Source: an uncultured bacterium
GTDB lineage: Bacteria > Verrucomicrobiota > Kiritimatiellia > PWTM01
Direction: 5' to 3'
NCBI GenBank assembly: GCA_938010045.1
Contig: CALLFZ010000010.1
Span: 209,546 to 273,545, forward strand
DNA length: 64,000 nucleotides
In this document: positions 1 through 10,015 of the stretch, one piece after another
Layout: each line of letters begins with the position of its first letter
Position numbering within the stretch: position 1 is the stretch's first letter
Notes under the pieces: generated by a model
The model's database searches: none
What the model saw: only the letters and a program-made list of their open reading frames with translations
What the model was told of the DNA's origin: nothing
Translations under genes and position numbers: made by a program

Positions 1-1
1 C

Positions 2-517
2 CGGGCGCTCGAGGTCGCCGAAACGTTGCATGCTCTCGTCAACAACGCCGCCGTGTTCCACAAACACGGGTGGGGCGACATCACCGCCGACGCGCTCGAC
101 TCGGAACTACGCGTCAACCTGTGCGCGCCGATTCTTCTAATGCAATCCTTCGCGCGTCGTGTTCGCGCCGGCACCATCGTGAATCTGCTCGACCGCCGAA
201 TCGCCGGAATCGACCCCTCGTGCGTCCCCTACGAGCTCTCCAAAAAGGCGCTCGCCGCCGCCACGCGGTCGGCTGCGCTCGCGTGGGCGCCCGCCATCCG
301 CGTCAACGCTGTCGCGCCGGGTGCGGTGCTGCCGCCGCCGGGAGAGGGCGAACGATACCTGCGCGACCGCGCGGGACGCATACCGCTGGGCGGTCCCATC
401 CCGCCGGACGCGGTCGCCGAGGCGGTTCTCTTCCTCCTGCGGGCCCGTCACATCACCGGGCAGGTGCTGCTGGTGGACGGCGGCCAGCATCTCCTCGGCT
501 CCGAAGCCGAGACGTGA
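2..517 (+). CDS. SDR family oxidoreductase (5' truncated by window), possibly pteridine reductase/FolM-like
   Basis: Frame open from base 2; NNAAVF motif, YELSK (YxxxK) and VNAVAPGAVLPP typical of SDR/pteridine-reductase-like proteins. Confidence 0.8.
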   Translation, partial: RALEVAETLHALVNNAAVFHKHGWGDITADALDSELRVNLCAPILLMQSFARRVRAGTIVNLLDRRIAGIDPSCVPYELSKKALAAATRSAALAWAPAIRVNAVAPGAVLPPPGEGERYLRDRAGRIPLGGPIPPDAVAEAVLFLLRARHITGQVLLVDGGQHLLGSEAET

Positions 518-521
518 GGCC

Positions 522-1031
522 ATGACCACGACGTCCGATGCGGCGTCTCCCCCCCCAGAGGCCGCGCCGCGACCCACCTTCGCCCTCGATCACATGCTGA
601 TCCGTCTGGGGCGCTGGCTGAGACTGTGCGGGTACGACGCCGAATGGGATCCAACGCTCGATACGCGCGCGATCATCCGCCGGGCCAACGCGGAGGGCAG
701 GATCTTCCTCACTTGCAACACGCACATTCCGCACAATTTTCCTGCCCCCTCGGCATGGCTCCGGCTGAGGACAACCACGCCAATCGCGCAGTTTCACGAA
801 CTCGTGGCACGCCTCGGCCTCGATCCCGCACGCCAGGCCTTCAGCCGATGTGTGCGATGCAACGAGCCGCTCGTACCGCTGGCGCCCTCTGCAGAAACCT
901 TCGCCTCGCTTCCGCCGCGCGTCCGTGCTCGCCGACCTCCCCTCTGGCGCTGCCCTGCCTGCGGCCGGCTGTACTGGCGCGGCACCCATGTGGACCGCAC
1001 GGGCCGCATGCTCGGCCTTCGAGACGTCTGA
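522..1031 (+). CDS. Mut7-C RNase domain-containing protein
   Basis: DHMLIRLGRWLRLCGYDAEW start plus two CxxC pairs (CVRCNEPL, CPACGRLYW) typical of Mut7-C. Confidence 0.85.
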   Translation: MTTTSDAASPPPEAAPRPTFALDHMLIRLGRWLRLCGYDAEWDPTLDTRAIIRRANAEGRIFLTCNTHIPHNFPAPSAWLRLRTTTPIAQFHELVARLGLDPARQAFSRCVRCNEPLVPLAPSAETFASLPPRVRARRPPLWRCPACGRLYWRGTHVDRTGRMLGLRDV

Positions 1032-1115
1032 AGCACGGGGGACGTCGTTCGCGAGTTGTTCTCTGCCCGCCATGCCGCCGGCCCGTCGGCGCCGGGGCTG
1101 GCCGCTCGACGCCAC

Positions 1116-1162
1116 GTCCAATCGTTGGACACATCCGGCGTTGGCGTGTCCAAACCTTGGAC
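1116..1162. repeat. Tandem 15-bp palindromes GTCCAA-N3-TTGGAC, 17-nt gap (32-bp period)
   Basis: GTCCAATCGTTGGAC at 1116-1130 and GTCCAAACCTTGGAC at 1148-1162, between convergent genes. Confidence 0.85.
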
Positions 1163-1203
1163 CGACCCGGTGGACGGGTGGACTGCCCGAGGACACGCCG
1201 CGC

Positions 1204-2328
1204 TCAACGTGCGCCCTCACCCGTCTCCTCGAAGTCCGGCGGCCGCCTCCGGCAATACTCGACAATATCCGGAATGTCCTCCACGCGGATCCCCCGCCAG
1301 AACACATGCCAGCGGGAGCCGCGCAATCGTCCGTCCGCCTGCTGGTCATACCAGCCGTTGATCGGATTGTCCGGCCGCGACCGCCAGAAGAGCGCCGAAT
1401 GGTCGCGCCGCAGGCGGTGCCACAGCTCCTGCGCCAACCCTTCGCCGCGCGCCGCCATACCCACCGCAAATTTTGAGAGGTACCGACCCGCCGGATGGAC
1501 TTCGACCACCGCGGCGCCTCGGTATTGCTCCTCGACATAGACGTCGCTCACCGCCGCCATCCAGTCGCGCCGGATCAGCCGCCGCTCGAACGCCTCCTCG
1601 AACAGCGCCAACAGACGGGGTACGTCCACATCGGCGAGGCCTGACGCTCGAACGATGCGGCTGCCGCGCCGGATCACAGTGCCGCGTCCGCGCACCGTGA
1701 ACAACTCGCGTAGCAAATCCAAGGGTGAGGCGACGGAAAAATGCAGCGAGGGACACCGTTCCAAGACCGCGGCCGCGACCAGCAACGACTCGTCCGCGGC
1801 GTCCTCCGCCGAGAGTTCATGATCGTTCTCGCCTTGGAGTAGGTGAAGAGCGACGGGCGCACCGTCGGCTGCGCGGTACATGCCCCGGCTCCGGAGCCAC
1901 TGGACGCGCCGCACGAGGTCCGGAATCATTGGAAGCAGCGCATCGAGCCGACGGCACCGCGACAGCTCAACGATCAATCCGCCGCGCTGCCCGCGACATT
2001 CCGCCAACCGCGGCGCCGCACCGTCAACGAGGTCGCCTCCTCCGTTCGGCGTCCATCGCGCCATCGCCGGCACCGCCTTCGCCAGTGCGTCGGCGGCCAT
2101 CGAGGCCCGCTCGCCGCAGAGCAGCACCATCGGTGTGAGCTCGAGCCGCAACAGGAACTGCAGATCGAACGCCACCGCCTCGGGAAACTCAGCGATCGCC
2201 GTGTCGTCCGGCACGATCGCCGCGAAACACGTGCCCGGCGCCGTCTGGAACTTCCGCAGGTAGTACTCGTACTCCTCGCGGCGGCCCAATCCATCCAGAC
2301 ACAACCGCAACGTGGTGGACAGAAGCAT
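1204..2328 (-). CDS. N-acetylglutamate synthase-like protein (amino-acid-kinase-like region plus GNAT/NAT domain)
   Basis: LLRELFTVRGRGTVIRRG and C-terminal DNPINGWYDQQADGRLRGSRWHVFWRG resemble NAGS/NAGK-type proteins; ATG at 2328 chosen over upstream extension. Confidence 0.7.
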   Translation of the reverse strand: MLLSTTLRLCLDGLGRREEYEYYLRKFQTAPGTCFAAIVPDDTAIAEFPEAVAFDLQFLLRLELTPMVLLCGERASMAADALAKAVPAMARWTPNGGGDLVDGAAPRLAECRGQRGGLIVELSRCRRLDALLPMIPDLVRRVQWLRSRGMYRAADGAPVALHLLQGENDHELSAEDAADESLLVAAAVLERCPSLHFSVASPLDLLRELFTVRGRGTVIRRGSRIVRASGLADVDVPRLLALFEEAFERRLIRRDWMAAVSDVYVEEQYRGAAVVEVHPAGRYLSKFAVGMAARGEGLAQELWHRLRRDHSALFWRSRPDNPINGWYDQQADGRLRGSRWHVFWRGIRVEDIPDIVEYCRRRPPDFEETGEGAR

Positions 2329-2715
2329 GGACCCCTTATACCGCGCCCCGCCGCCCGTGTCACACGTCGAGCCGGCTTCGGCTCGCGGGCGCATCGAAAG
2401 AGTTGAGAATCGATTCGAGCCATCCCCATCCAATCCACCGAGCGGGCCCCGGTGCGAGCCACCGCACGGACGCCGCTCCGCCGCGGGCAAACGTGCTGCA
2501 GGCGCCGCACGCAATCCCCCAGACGCACCTGCACCGCTGACCGCCCCCTCCGCCAGTAGTTCTCAGAGCCGCCGGCCGACGACGGGACGCGGCAGACACC
2601 CAACACCGCGCCGCCGCCGCGATCTAGACAACACGCCCTCACTCCATGCCCCAATCGCGGCCAGGCGGTGCGGTTGGAGTCAGGTGACGACGCCGCTACA
2701 ATCCTGGTGGGTTCG

Positions 2716-3762
2716 ATGAGCCAACCTGTCCATGGTGTCCCAACGCCCGACCCCGCCGATGGGCTCAGCCGTCTCATGTCGCTGGCCACGGGATACTGGA
2801 GTTCGGCCGCACTGATCGCCGCGATCGAACTTGGCGTGTTCGAGGCGATCGCGCATGGGCACGTCACCACCGACGACATCGCGCGTCAATGCGGGTGCAC
2901 TCGGCCGTATCTCGAGGATCTCCTTTGCGCGATGGAGTCGCTGGGCCTTCTGGTGCATGATCGCAGAGCTTGGCGCCTTCCCGACGAATGGTTGCCCTTC
3001 TTGTCTCCTGACTCACCGCGATCGCTCGTGCCGGCGCTCGCGATGAACCGTGATCTGTACCCGCTCTGGAGTCGCCTCGCGGACACGATCCGAACCGGCC
3101 GGCCGCCGGCCGGCGCCGCCGATCATCTGGGCGCCGATCCGGAGCGCACGCGCCGTTTCGTACTCGCGATGCACAGTCGGGCGATGGCTCTCGGCGAACG
3201 ACTGTTGCCCCTACTGGATCCCGGGCCGGTGTCCACGTTGCTCGACGTGGCGGCCGGCCCGGGCACGTTCAGCCGCCTTCTCGCGGAAAAGCATGCGAGG
3301 CTCCGCGCCATGCTCGCCGACTTGCCAGCCGTCATCGCCATCGCACGCGAGCTGCACACCAACTCGCCCGCCGCAAGCCGGCTCGCCTTCATGTCCGCGG
3401 ACTACCGGCAACACGTTGAGTGGGGGGGTCCATACGACGCGATCCTGTTCTGTGGCGCGTTGCACCAGGAAACACCGGATACGGCCCGTGAGTTGTTCGA
3501 GCGACTCTCGCGCCATGTCACGGCCGGCGGCCGGTTGATCGTGGTGGATCTCATGCGGGAAGACGGTCCCACTCATCCGATGGCGGCGCTGTTTTCGCTC
3601 AACATGCGCCTCACCAGTGCGCAGGGCCGCGTGTGGGGCGTCGCGGACGCCGCCGACGTTCTCGAACAGTCAGGATGGCTCGTCACCGGGCGCGTCGGCG
3701 CGCCATCTCTTCCCTACTGGCGCATCGAGGCGCAGGTCGCGACATCTGAGCGTACATCGTGA
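2716..3762 (+). CDS. Methyltransferase, O-methyltransferase family 2 (acetylserotonin-OMT-like) with N-terminal winged-helix dimerisation domain
   Basis: LLDVAAGPGTFSRLLAEKH SAM motif; N-terminal IELGVFEAI...GLLVHD dimerisation-type fold. Confidence 0.8.
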   Translation: MSQPVHGVPTPDPADGLSRLMSLATGYWSSAALIAAIELGVFEAIAHGHVTTDDIARQCGCTRPYLEDLLCAMESLGLLVHDRRAWRLPDEWLPFLSPDSPRSLVPALAMNRDLYPLWSRLADTIRTGRPPAGAADHLGADPERTRRFVLAMHSRAMALGERLLPLLDPGPVSTLLDVAAGPGTFSRLLAEKHARLRAMLADLPAVIAIARELHTNSPAASRLAFMSADYRQHVEWGGPYDAILFCGALHQETPDTARELFERLSRHVTAGGRLIVVDLMREDGPTHPMAALFSLNMRLTSAQGRVWGVADAADVLEQSGWLVTGRVGAPSLPYWRIEAQVATSERTS

Positions 3763-6700
3763 AGCGTCACTGCCGTCCTGCTCCGGACCCGCCCACCCCA
3801 TGGACACCGCGACCGTGGGACCGTTCGCTGATTCAGCCACTGCCGGACGGCCACTCCATCTGGATGGTGGGCGTTGGCTTTGCGGCTTTCGTCGTGGGAG
3901 CCGTCACGATGTGTCCCGGCCTGTTCCCCGGTGAACCGGCGGAGGCGCTGGCTGTCATTGGGGGGCACGGGCCGCTGCCCTCGCTGACGCATCCGTTGTG
4001 GGAAGGCGTGGTTCGTCTGGCGGAATGGTGGTCCCCCGGCGATGTGGTCCGTGCTCTGAATGTGTTCAACGTGGTGACGGGCGCCGTGGCGGCGGCGTTG
4101 CTGTTTCACGTGGCGGCGATCTTTCGCACGGGGGTCTCGTCGAAACGATCGCGCCCGGAGCCCGACTCCGAGAGCGAACCGTGCCCGAGCCCCACGGCCG
4201 GGTCAATGCGGTGGGAGGCGCTCTTGCCCCACGTCCCGCCATTGCTCGCGGTGCTGCTGGGCGCGGGATCGTTCCCCTTTCTGTTCGTCGCCACGCGGTC
4301 CCACCCCACCACGCTGGCCGCGGCGTTGTGGCTGGCGGGACTGGGATCGGTGGCCGCCTATGGCAGAACTGGTCGGCGAGCCTCGCTCTACGCGGGCGCA
4401 GTGTGGCTCGGTCTCGCGACGGCCGAATCGCCGGGAGGATGGCCGCTCTGGCCCGCCCTCCTTCTGTGGCTCGTCGTCGCGATGGTACGGCACCGCGACC
4501 TCGTGCGGCCCGTTATGCCCGACGAATATCGTGGGCACCTGCGGCTTCGCACTCCGATCATCGCCGGCACGCTGGCTCTGGCCGCTCTGCTCGCGCCCTG
4601 GCTCGTGCGCGCCGCTATCTTCCACCACGAACCGGCGGCAGCGTGGGCCGGCGCAGACTCGTATCGCGACGCGCTGCTCGAAGTGCTCCGCGCGCAACTG
4701 CGGGCGGCCCGCACAACCATCCCGGCCCTGGGCTGGCTGCTGCCCGCCCTCTGCGTGGGTCTCCCCGCCGCCATCGTCATCGCCGCCTTCACGGGCGAGC
4801 ACCCCGACCGGCGAGGCCCGGCCACCGCCTCGCTCCTGCTCGTCTCGTGCATTTCGATCGCGGTCGCGTTCGATGTGCGGTTCGCTCCCTGGCCCGTGTT
4901 CGGCGCCTCACCGCTGTTGGTCACCCCCTACGGCGTGATGGCGCTCTGGACCGCCGCGGCCGCCGCCGGACTCATCCGCCTTCTGTTGCGTGACCTTGAC
5001 CGTCGCGACCTCCCCGGCGCGTTGTCGCAAATCGACCTGACCCCCCTTCGCCGTCGCCGCGCCGCCGCTGTGTATGCGATCGCGATGACCAGCGCGCTTG
5101 TCATCGCGACCGGACGCCACGTCGTTCAGGTCGCACGCTGCGATTCCGCGCCATTCGACGAATTCGCGTTCGGCGTCCTCGATGAACTCGGCGACGCGGA
5201 TCGTCTGGTTCTCGCGACGCCGCTGGAGCCGCTCATCACCGTCCGCGCCCGCCATGCGCGCCCCAACGCGCGAGTGCTCAACCTTCAGGTGAGCCGTCAT
5301 CCCGTATATTTGCGCTATGTTGCCGACGTCTTCGCCGACGACCCCCGCGCCCGCGGCCTCGCCACCGCCGGACTCGACGCCGTTCTGGCCGATTGGTTCG
5401 CTCGCGATCCGTCCGTGACCGGCCGAGTGGTGATCGTGGACACGCCCGATGTCTGGCGGCTGGGCGGCTGGACCGCGCTGCCGGGACGGTGGACGTATCG
5501 CGGCATCGCCGCACCCGACGCCGAACACCTGCGCGCGCACTGGGCCGTCGTTTCCTCCTGGACATCCCACATGGCCCGGACGTTCGCCCGGCTGCAGCGC
5601 CTGCCCCCGGCCTTCAGACCGTACGCAGGGTGGTTACGCCGGCACGCCAGCCGCCTCCTGAACGACTTTGGCTTCCTGATCGAGGAGGCCGGTCTGACCG
5701 ACGAGGCCCTCGTCGTGTACGAGACCGCGGCCACCCTCGACTCCGAGCAATACAGCGCCCGCCACAACCGAGCGCGGCTCACTCGCCAGCTCGGCCGCCC
5801 CGAGGCCGACGCAGCCCAGATGGACCTCGATCGCTGGATCCGCGCGCGCGCCGCGACATTCCATCCTCTCGAGGCCGCCCATCGGAGCGGCCGGGTTCGC
5901 GATCCGAACCTGCAGATGGCCAGCAGCGCTCTCGCCGCGCGCGCCGGCTATCTCGATGTGGCACTGTCCGAGCTCACCGAGGTTCTGCAGCAGCGCCGTG
6001 ACGATCCGTCCGCTCGGCTCGCGATGGCCGCGGTCTTGGACCGACGCGGGAACTCGGCGGAGAGCCGCGCGATCTTCGAACGCCTTGCGGCCGACAATCC
6101 GGACCGCGCGGATTTACAATTGGCGGCCGGCCTCGCCGCGTTGACCGCGGGCGACATGACGTCCGCCGTAGCCATCGCACGCTCGCTCGCGCGCCTCGAC
6201 CCGCCGCCGGCCGCGTTGCCGACCTACGAGGCGTTGATCGCCGTCCAGACGGGCGATGTGGCCTCCGCCACCGTCATTCTGAATCGACGATTGGCCGACG
6301 CGCCGGAGGATGTCGCCGCCCGTCTCGCGTTGGGATATATCGCCGCGAAAACCGGCGACACCGCCGCGCTTCGCCGCACCCTGGATAGCGTGCGATCGCG
6401 CAATCTCCGCATTCCCTGGCTCGAGACGTTGCTCGCGCAGGCGCTGGCCGCCGAGGGCCGCACCGTCGAGGCGCGCGAGCGAATGGAAGAAATCGTCGCC
6501 CGACATCCAGCGTTCGGGCCCGCGTGGGAGATTCTGCTCGCGCTGGATGTCGCCGAGCGCCGCGCCGACCGCGCGCGGGACCACGCCGCGCGCCTGCTGC
6601 GTCTCCAGCCGGCCCACCCCCGGGCGAACTACATTTGGGCCAGCTTGTTGATGGCGGAGTCCAAGTGGGGCGAGGCCGAGGCCGCGCTCGAGATCGCCCT

Positions 6701-6980
6701 CCGCGGCGCCCCAACCGACGCGCACATTCTGAACGATCTCGCGTGGTGCCGCCTGCAGCTCGGCCGCGCGGAGTCGGCGCTCGAGCTGGCAACGCGCGCG
6801 GTCGAACGTGAGCCCGATTCCCCCGCCCTGCTCGATACGCTCGCCCGCGCCCTCCTTGCCGTCGGTCACACGAACCGGGCCATGGAAGTCGCCCGGCGCG
6901 CGCGCGCGCTGAGCCCCGATCATTCCGACAGACTGACTCTGGCGACCAACGTCGCCGGCGCCGCGAACGCGCCACGCTGA
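3759..6980 (+). CDS. DUF2723/O-mannosyltransferase-like multi-pass membrane protein with C-terminal TPR repeats
   Basis: N-terminal FPGEPAEALAVIGGHGPLPSLTHPLW motif, multiple hydrophobic helices, then TPR-like repeats (about 5.7-6.9 kb). Confidence 0.7.
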   Translation: MKRHCRPAPDPPTPWTPRPWDRSLIQPLPDGHSIWMVGVGFAAFVVGAVTMCPGLFPGEPAEALAVIGGHGPLPSLTHPLWEGVVRLAEWWSPGDVVRALNVFNVVTGAVAAALLFHVAAIFRTGVSSKRSRPEPDSESEPCPSPTAGSMRWEALLPHVPPLLAVLLGAGSFPFLFVATRSHPTTLAAALWLAGLGSVAAYGRTGRRASLYAGAVWLGLATAESPGGWPLWPALLLWLVVAMVRHRDLVRPVMPDEYRGHLRLRTPIIAGTLALAALLAPWLVRAAIFHHEPAAAWAGADSYRDALLEVLRAQLRAARTTIPALGWLLPALCVGLPAAIVIAAFTGEHPDRRGPATASLLLVSCISIAVAFDVRFAPWPVFGASPLLVTPYGVMALWTAAAAAGLIRLLLRDLDRRDLPGALSQIDLTPLRRRRAAAVYAIAMTSALVIATGRHVVQVARCDSAPFDEFAFGVLDELGDADRLVLATPLEPLITVRARHARPNARVLNLQVSRHPVYLRYVADVFADDPRARGLATAGLDAVLADWFARDPSVTGRVVIVDTPDVWRLGGWTALPGRWTYRGIAAPDAEHLRAHWAVVSSWTSHMARTFARLQRLPPAFRPYAGWLRRHASRLLNDFGFLIEEAGLTDEALVVYETAATLDSEQYSARHNRARLTRQLGRPEADAAQMDLDRWIRARAATFHPLEAAHRSGRVRDPNLQMASSALAARAGYLDVALSELTEVLQQRRDDPSARLAMAAVLDRRGNSAESRAIFERLAADNPDRADLQLAAGLAALTAGDMTSAVAIARSLARLDPPPAALPTYEALIAVQTGDVASATVILNRRLADAPEDVAARLALGYIAAKTGDTAALRRTLDSVRSRNLRIPWLETLLAQALAAEGRTVEARERMEEIVARHPAFGPAWEILLALDVAERRADRARDHAARLLRLQPAHPRANYIWASLLMAESKWGEAEAALEIALRGAPTDAHILNDLAWCRLQLGRAESALELATRAVEREPDSPALLDTLARALLAVGHTNRAMEVARRARALSPDHSDRLTLATNVAGAANAPR

Positions 6981-7032
6981 ACCCACGGTCGCGTTCCGAT
7001 CCGCTTCTTGCCAGCGCCGCCGCCGCCCCCGT

Positions 7033-8133
7033 ATGCTCGCGAGCGTGAAACTCCTGGACCGCTATCTCCTGCGCCGATTTTTCGGACCGCTGATGCTCTG
7101 CTTCGCGGCGTTCACGATCATTTACATCGTGTTTGACCTCTTCAACAACCTGTCCGACTTTCTACAAGGTCACGCGTCCCTGCCGAGCCTGCTGTTGTAC
7201 TACGTGCAGCTGATCCCGGCCTCCCTCAACTACATCGTCCCCGTCTCCCTGGTGCTCGCGATTCTGTGGGCGCTGTCCGAACTGACACGCCACAATGAAA
7301 TCACCGCCATGCGCGCCTGCGGTCTCAGCCTTGGGCGATTGATGTTGCCGCTCATCCTCGCTGGGCTGGCCGCCAGCGTGCTGGTGCTGGCCGTGAACGA
7401 GACCGTGGGGTCGGATGCCGCCTACCGAACCCGCCAATTTGTCCGCGCGCAAGGCCGCACCGACCGAGACGACGTGCACATCGCGGGTCCGCTCCCCTAC
7501 CATAACCCGGCCGAGCACCGCACGTGGCTCATCGGCCGGTTCCACACGCTCACCTTCGACATGCACCACGTGCAGGTGGTCCAGCAAACGCCGTTCGGCC
7601 GGGATGCATGGAAGGCCATCGCCGAGGAGGCCTCATGGGCCGGCGGCACCTGGTGGTTCCGAAACGTCCGGCTCCAGTACTACGACGAACGCGGGCACCC
7701 TCTCGGCCCGCCGCGCATCGTCGCGCTCCGCCCCATGACCGAATTCACGGAAACGCCGCGCGAGTTCGTGAATGAAATTAAGGATCCGGAGTTTCTCACC
7801 GCCGCCGAGTTACTCCGCTTCATCCGCACCCACCCTCAGCTCGACGCCCGCGCGGTCCAGCGCTTGCGCGTCACCCTGCACAGCCGCCTCGCGATGCCCT
7901 GGGGCTGCCTGATCGCGGTGTTGTTCGGCATCCCGTTCGGCACCACCACCGCCCGGAAAGGCGCGCTGCGCGGGATTCTGTTGTGCCTCACGCTGTTCTT
8001 CTCATCGTGGGCGATGGTCAGTCTCGGGCTGTGGGCCGGCAAAATGGGACATATCCCCGCGTGGCTCGGAGGATGGGGGCCGACCCTCCTCTATCTGGGG
8101 GCCGGCTTGCGGCTTTCGCTCCGCGATCTCTAA
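7033..8133 (+). CDS. LptF/LptG family permease (YjgP/YjgQ)
   Basis: LLDRYLLRRFFGPLMLCFAAFTIIYIVFDLF and NEITAMRACGLSLGRLM typical of YjgP/YjgQ. Confidence 0.85.
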   Translation: MLASVKLLDRYLLRRFFGPLMLCFAAFTIIYIVFDLFNNLSDFLQGHASLPSLLLYYVQLIPASLNYIVPVSLVLAILWALSELTRHNEITAMRACGLSLGRLMLPLILAGLAASVLVLAVNETVGSDAAYRTRQFVRAQGRTDRDDVHIAGPLPYHNPAEHRTWLIGRFHTLTFDMHHVQVVQQTPFGRDAWKAIAEEASWAGGTWWFRNVRLQYYDERGHPLGPPRIVALRPMTEFTETPREFVNEIKDPEFLTAAELLRFIRTHPQLDARAVQRLRVTLHSRLAMPWGCLIAVLFGIPFGTTTARKGALRGILLCLTLFFSSWAMVSLGLWAGKMGHIPAWLGGWGPTLLYLGAGLRLSLRDL

Positions 8134-8458
8134 CTGGCCTCGCCCCCCAGTGGTTTTCGACCGTCGTCCGTCGGGCGGCTCGCCCAGCTGATGTTCGGGG
8201 GCGACGGCCAAACTCCCTCGCGCGCCGAGAGCCTGGTCGGACCGATGCCCCAACCCCGGAACGACGCGCACGCGCATTCATTGGGGACGCCCAAGCTCGC
8301 CGGCGAGCGGACATTCTCCCACGTCCGCACCTGACGAGCGGTCAGAGCCGCGGCCTTCCCACCGAGCCCACGCGCGCGGGAGTCGCCGCGGGATCGCCGC
8401 TCGCCACCGGCACCCCCACCATGGTCCGGCGTCGCGACGCGGCCGCCGGCGCTCCGCC

Positions 8459-8860
8459 TCAGGCGGTGGTGCTCGGCGCCTCGGGCGCGGCCGCCGCATC
8501 GCCCATCGGCCGCACCCACTCGAGGATCGCCATCGTCGAGCTGTCGCGCCGGCGTCCGGGCAGCCGGATGATTCGGGTGTAGCCCCCGTTGCGATCGCTC
8601 ATCGCCGGCGCAATCTCCTGGAACAGCCGGCTCACCGCCGGCTTCTGATGCAGCGCCGCAAGCGCCCGGCGACGCGACGCGAGCGTGCCCTCGCGCCCCC
8701 ACGTGACCGAGCGTTCCGCGAGGCGGCGCGCCGCCTTCGCCTTGGCAAGCGTCGTGCGAACCCGCCCGTGCAGAATCAGACTGCACACAAGCGCGGAGAT
8801 CAACGCATTGCGGTGCGCGGTCGTCCGGCCCAGCTTGATGGTGGTCTTGCGATGGCGCAT
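8459..8860 (-). CDS. rplQ: 50S ribosomal protein L17
   Basis: MRHRKTTIKLGRTTAHRNALISALVCSLILHGRVRTTLAKAK. Confidence 0.97.
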   Translation of the reverse strand: MRHRKTTIKLGRTTAHRNALISALVCSLILHGRVRTTLAKAKAARRLAERSVTWGREGTLASRRRALAALHQKPAVSRLFQEIAPAMSDRNGGYTRIIRLPGRRRDSSTMAILEWVRPMGDAAAAPEAPSTTA

Positions 8861-8882
8861 CGCGAATCCTCCAACGAAACGG

Positions 8883-9938
8883 TCAACTCTTCTTCTCGGC
8901 CCGGGCCGTGGCCGCCAGCGCCTTCTCGGCGGCGGCCGCGCGATCGGCCTCGGTCGGCAATAGATCGGCCTCGAACGTCATGCCCAGCGAGAGCCCGAGT
9001 TCCTGGAGCCGCTGCTTGATCTCGTTCAGCGACTTCTTGCCGAAGTTTCGGAACTTCAGTAGCTCCGCCTCGCTCTTCTGCACGAGCTCGCCCACGGTCA
9101 GGATATTCGCATTGTTCAGGCAGTTCACGGCGCGAACGCTGAGCTCGATATCGTTGACGCTCATCGCGAGTTTGCGCCGCAACTCCTCGCGCTGCGCATC
9201 CACTTGCCGCTCGGTCGTCTCGAACTGGATGAAGTCGCGGTCGTAATGCACGAACACGTCGAGATGGTGGCGAAGGATCGCCGCGCTGATCGTCAGCGCC
9301 TCGTCCGGCTCGATGCGTCCGTCCGTCCAGATCTCCAACACCAGACGGTCATAGTCCGTCCGGCGTCCCACGCGGCAGTTCTCGACCGCGTACTTGACCC
9401 GCCGGACCGGGGAAAACAGGCAGTCGATCGGAATCACGCCGATCTCCTGGTCCGGCTTCTTGTTCCATTCGGCCGGCCGGTAGCCGCGCCCGATACAGAC
9501 CTCCATCTCCATGTCCAGCATGCCGTCCGGCGCCAGCGTCGCGATGTGATGCTCCCGGTTCAGCACCTCGACCATCGCGTCGCTCTCGATGTCGCCCGCG
9601 GTCACCTCGCCCGGCCCCTTTTTGCGCAGCCGGATCTTGCGAGGCTCGCGGGTGTACATCTTCAACTTGACCCCTTTCAGGTTCAGCACGATGTCGGTCA
9701 CATCCTCCACCACGCCGTTGAGGCTGCAGAACTCGTGCATCGCGCCCTCGATCCGGACGGACGAGATCGCCGCGCCCTCGATCGAGGACAGCAGCACGCG
9801 CCGCAGCGAGTTCCCGAGCGTTCGGCCATATCCGGCTTCGAACGGCTCCGCAACGTACTTCGCGTAGTGCTGGGACGGATCGCTCTCGACGGCGGCGACC
9901 GCCTTCGGCATCTCGAATCGAGCAACTCGAATCGGCAT
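8883..9938 (-). CDS. rpoA: DNA-directed RNA polymerase subunit alpha
   Basis: GYGRTLGNSLRRVLLSSIEGAAI and C-terminal alpha-CTD LRNFGKKSLNEIKQRL. Confidence 0.98.
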   Translation of the reverse strand: MPIRVARFEMPKAVAAVESDPSQHYAKYVAEPFEAGYGRTLGNSLRRVLLSSIEGAAISSVRIEGAMHEFCSLNGVVEDVTDIVLNLKGVKLKMYTREPRKIRLRKKGPGEVTAGDIESDAMVEVLNREHHIATLAPDGMLDMEMEVCIGRGYRPAEWNKKPDQEIGVIPIDCLFSPVRRVKYAVENCRVGRRTDYDRLVLEIWTDGRIEPDEALTISAAILRHHLDVFVHYDRDFIQFETTERQVDAQREELRRKLAMSVNDIELSVRAVNCLNNANILTVGELVQKSEAELLKFRNFGKKSLNEIKQRLQELGLSLGMTFEADLLPTEADRAAAAEKALAATARAEKKS

Positions 9939-10015
9939 GGATCTACCTCCCAGGGCCGTCCGTTACCCGGCCCATATGGTGGGGAGACCTCGACCCCCGA
10001 GGGCCGCGCTCCCGA

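Noticed and set aside
1116-1162. Palindromes with 17-bp gaps considered as a CRISPR array
   Set aside because: Repeat (15 bp) and gap (17 bp) are too short, only two or three units, and no cas genes nearby.
453-1538. 361-aa minus-strand ORF over the Mut7-C gene
   Set aside because: Overlaps two well-supported genes and the palindrome repeats; low-complexity Arg-rich translation.
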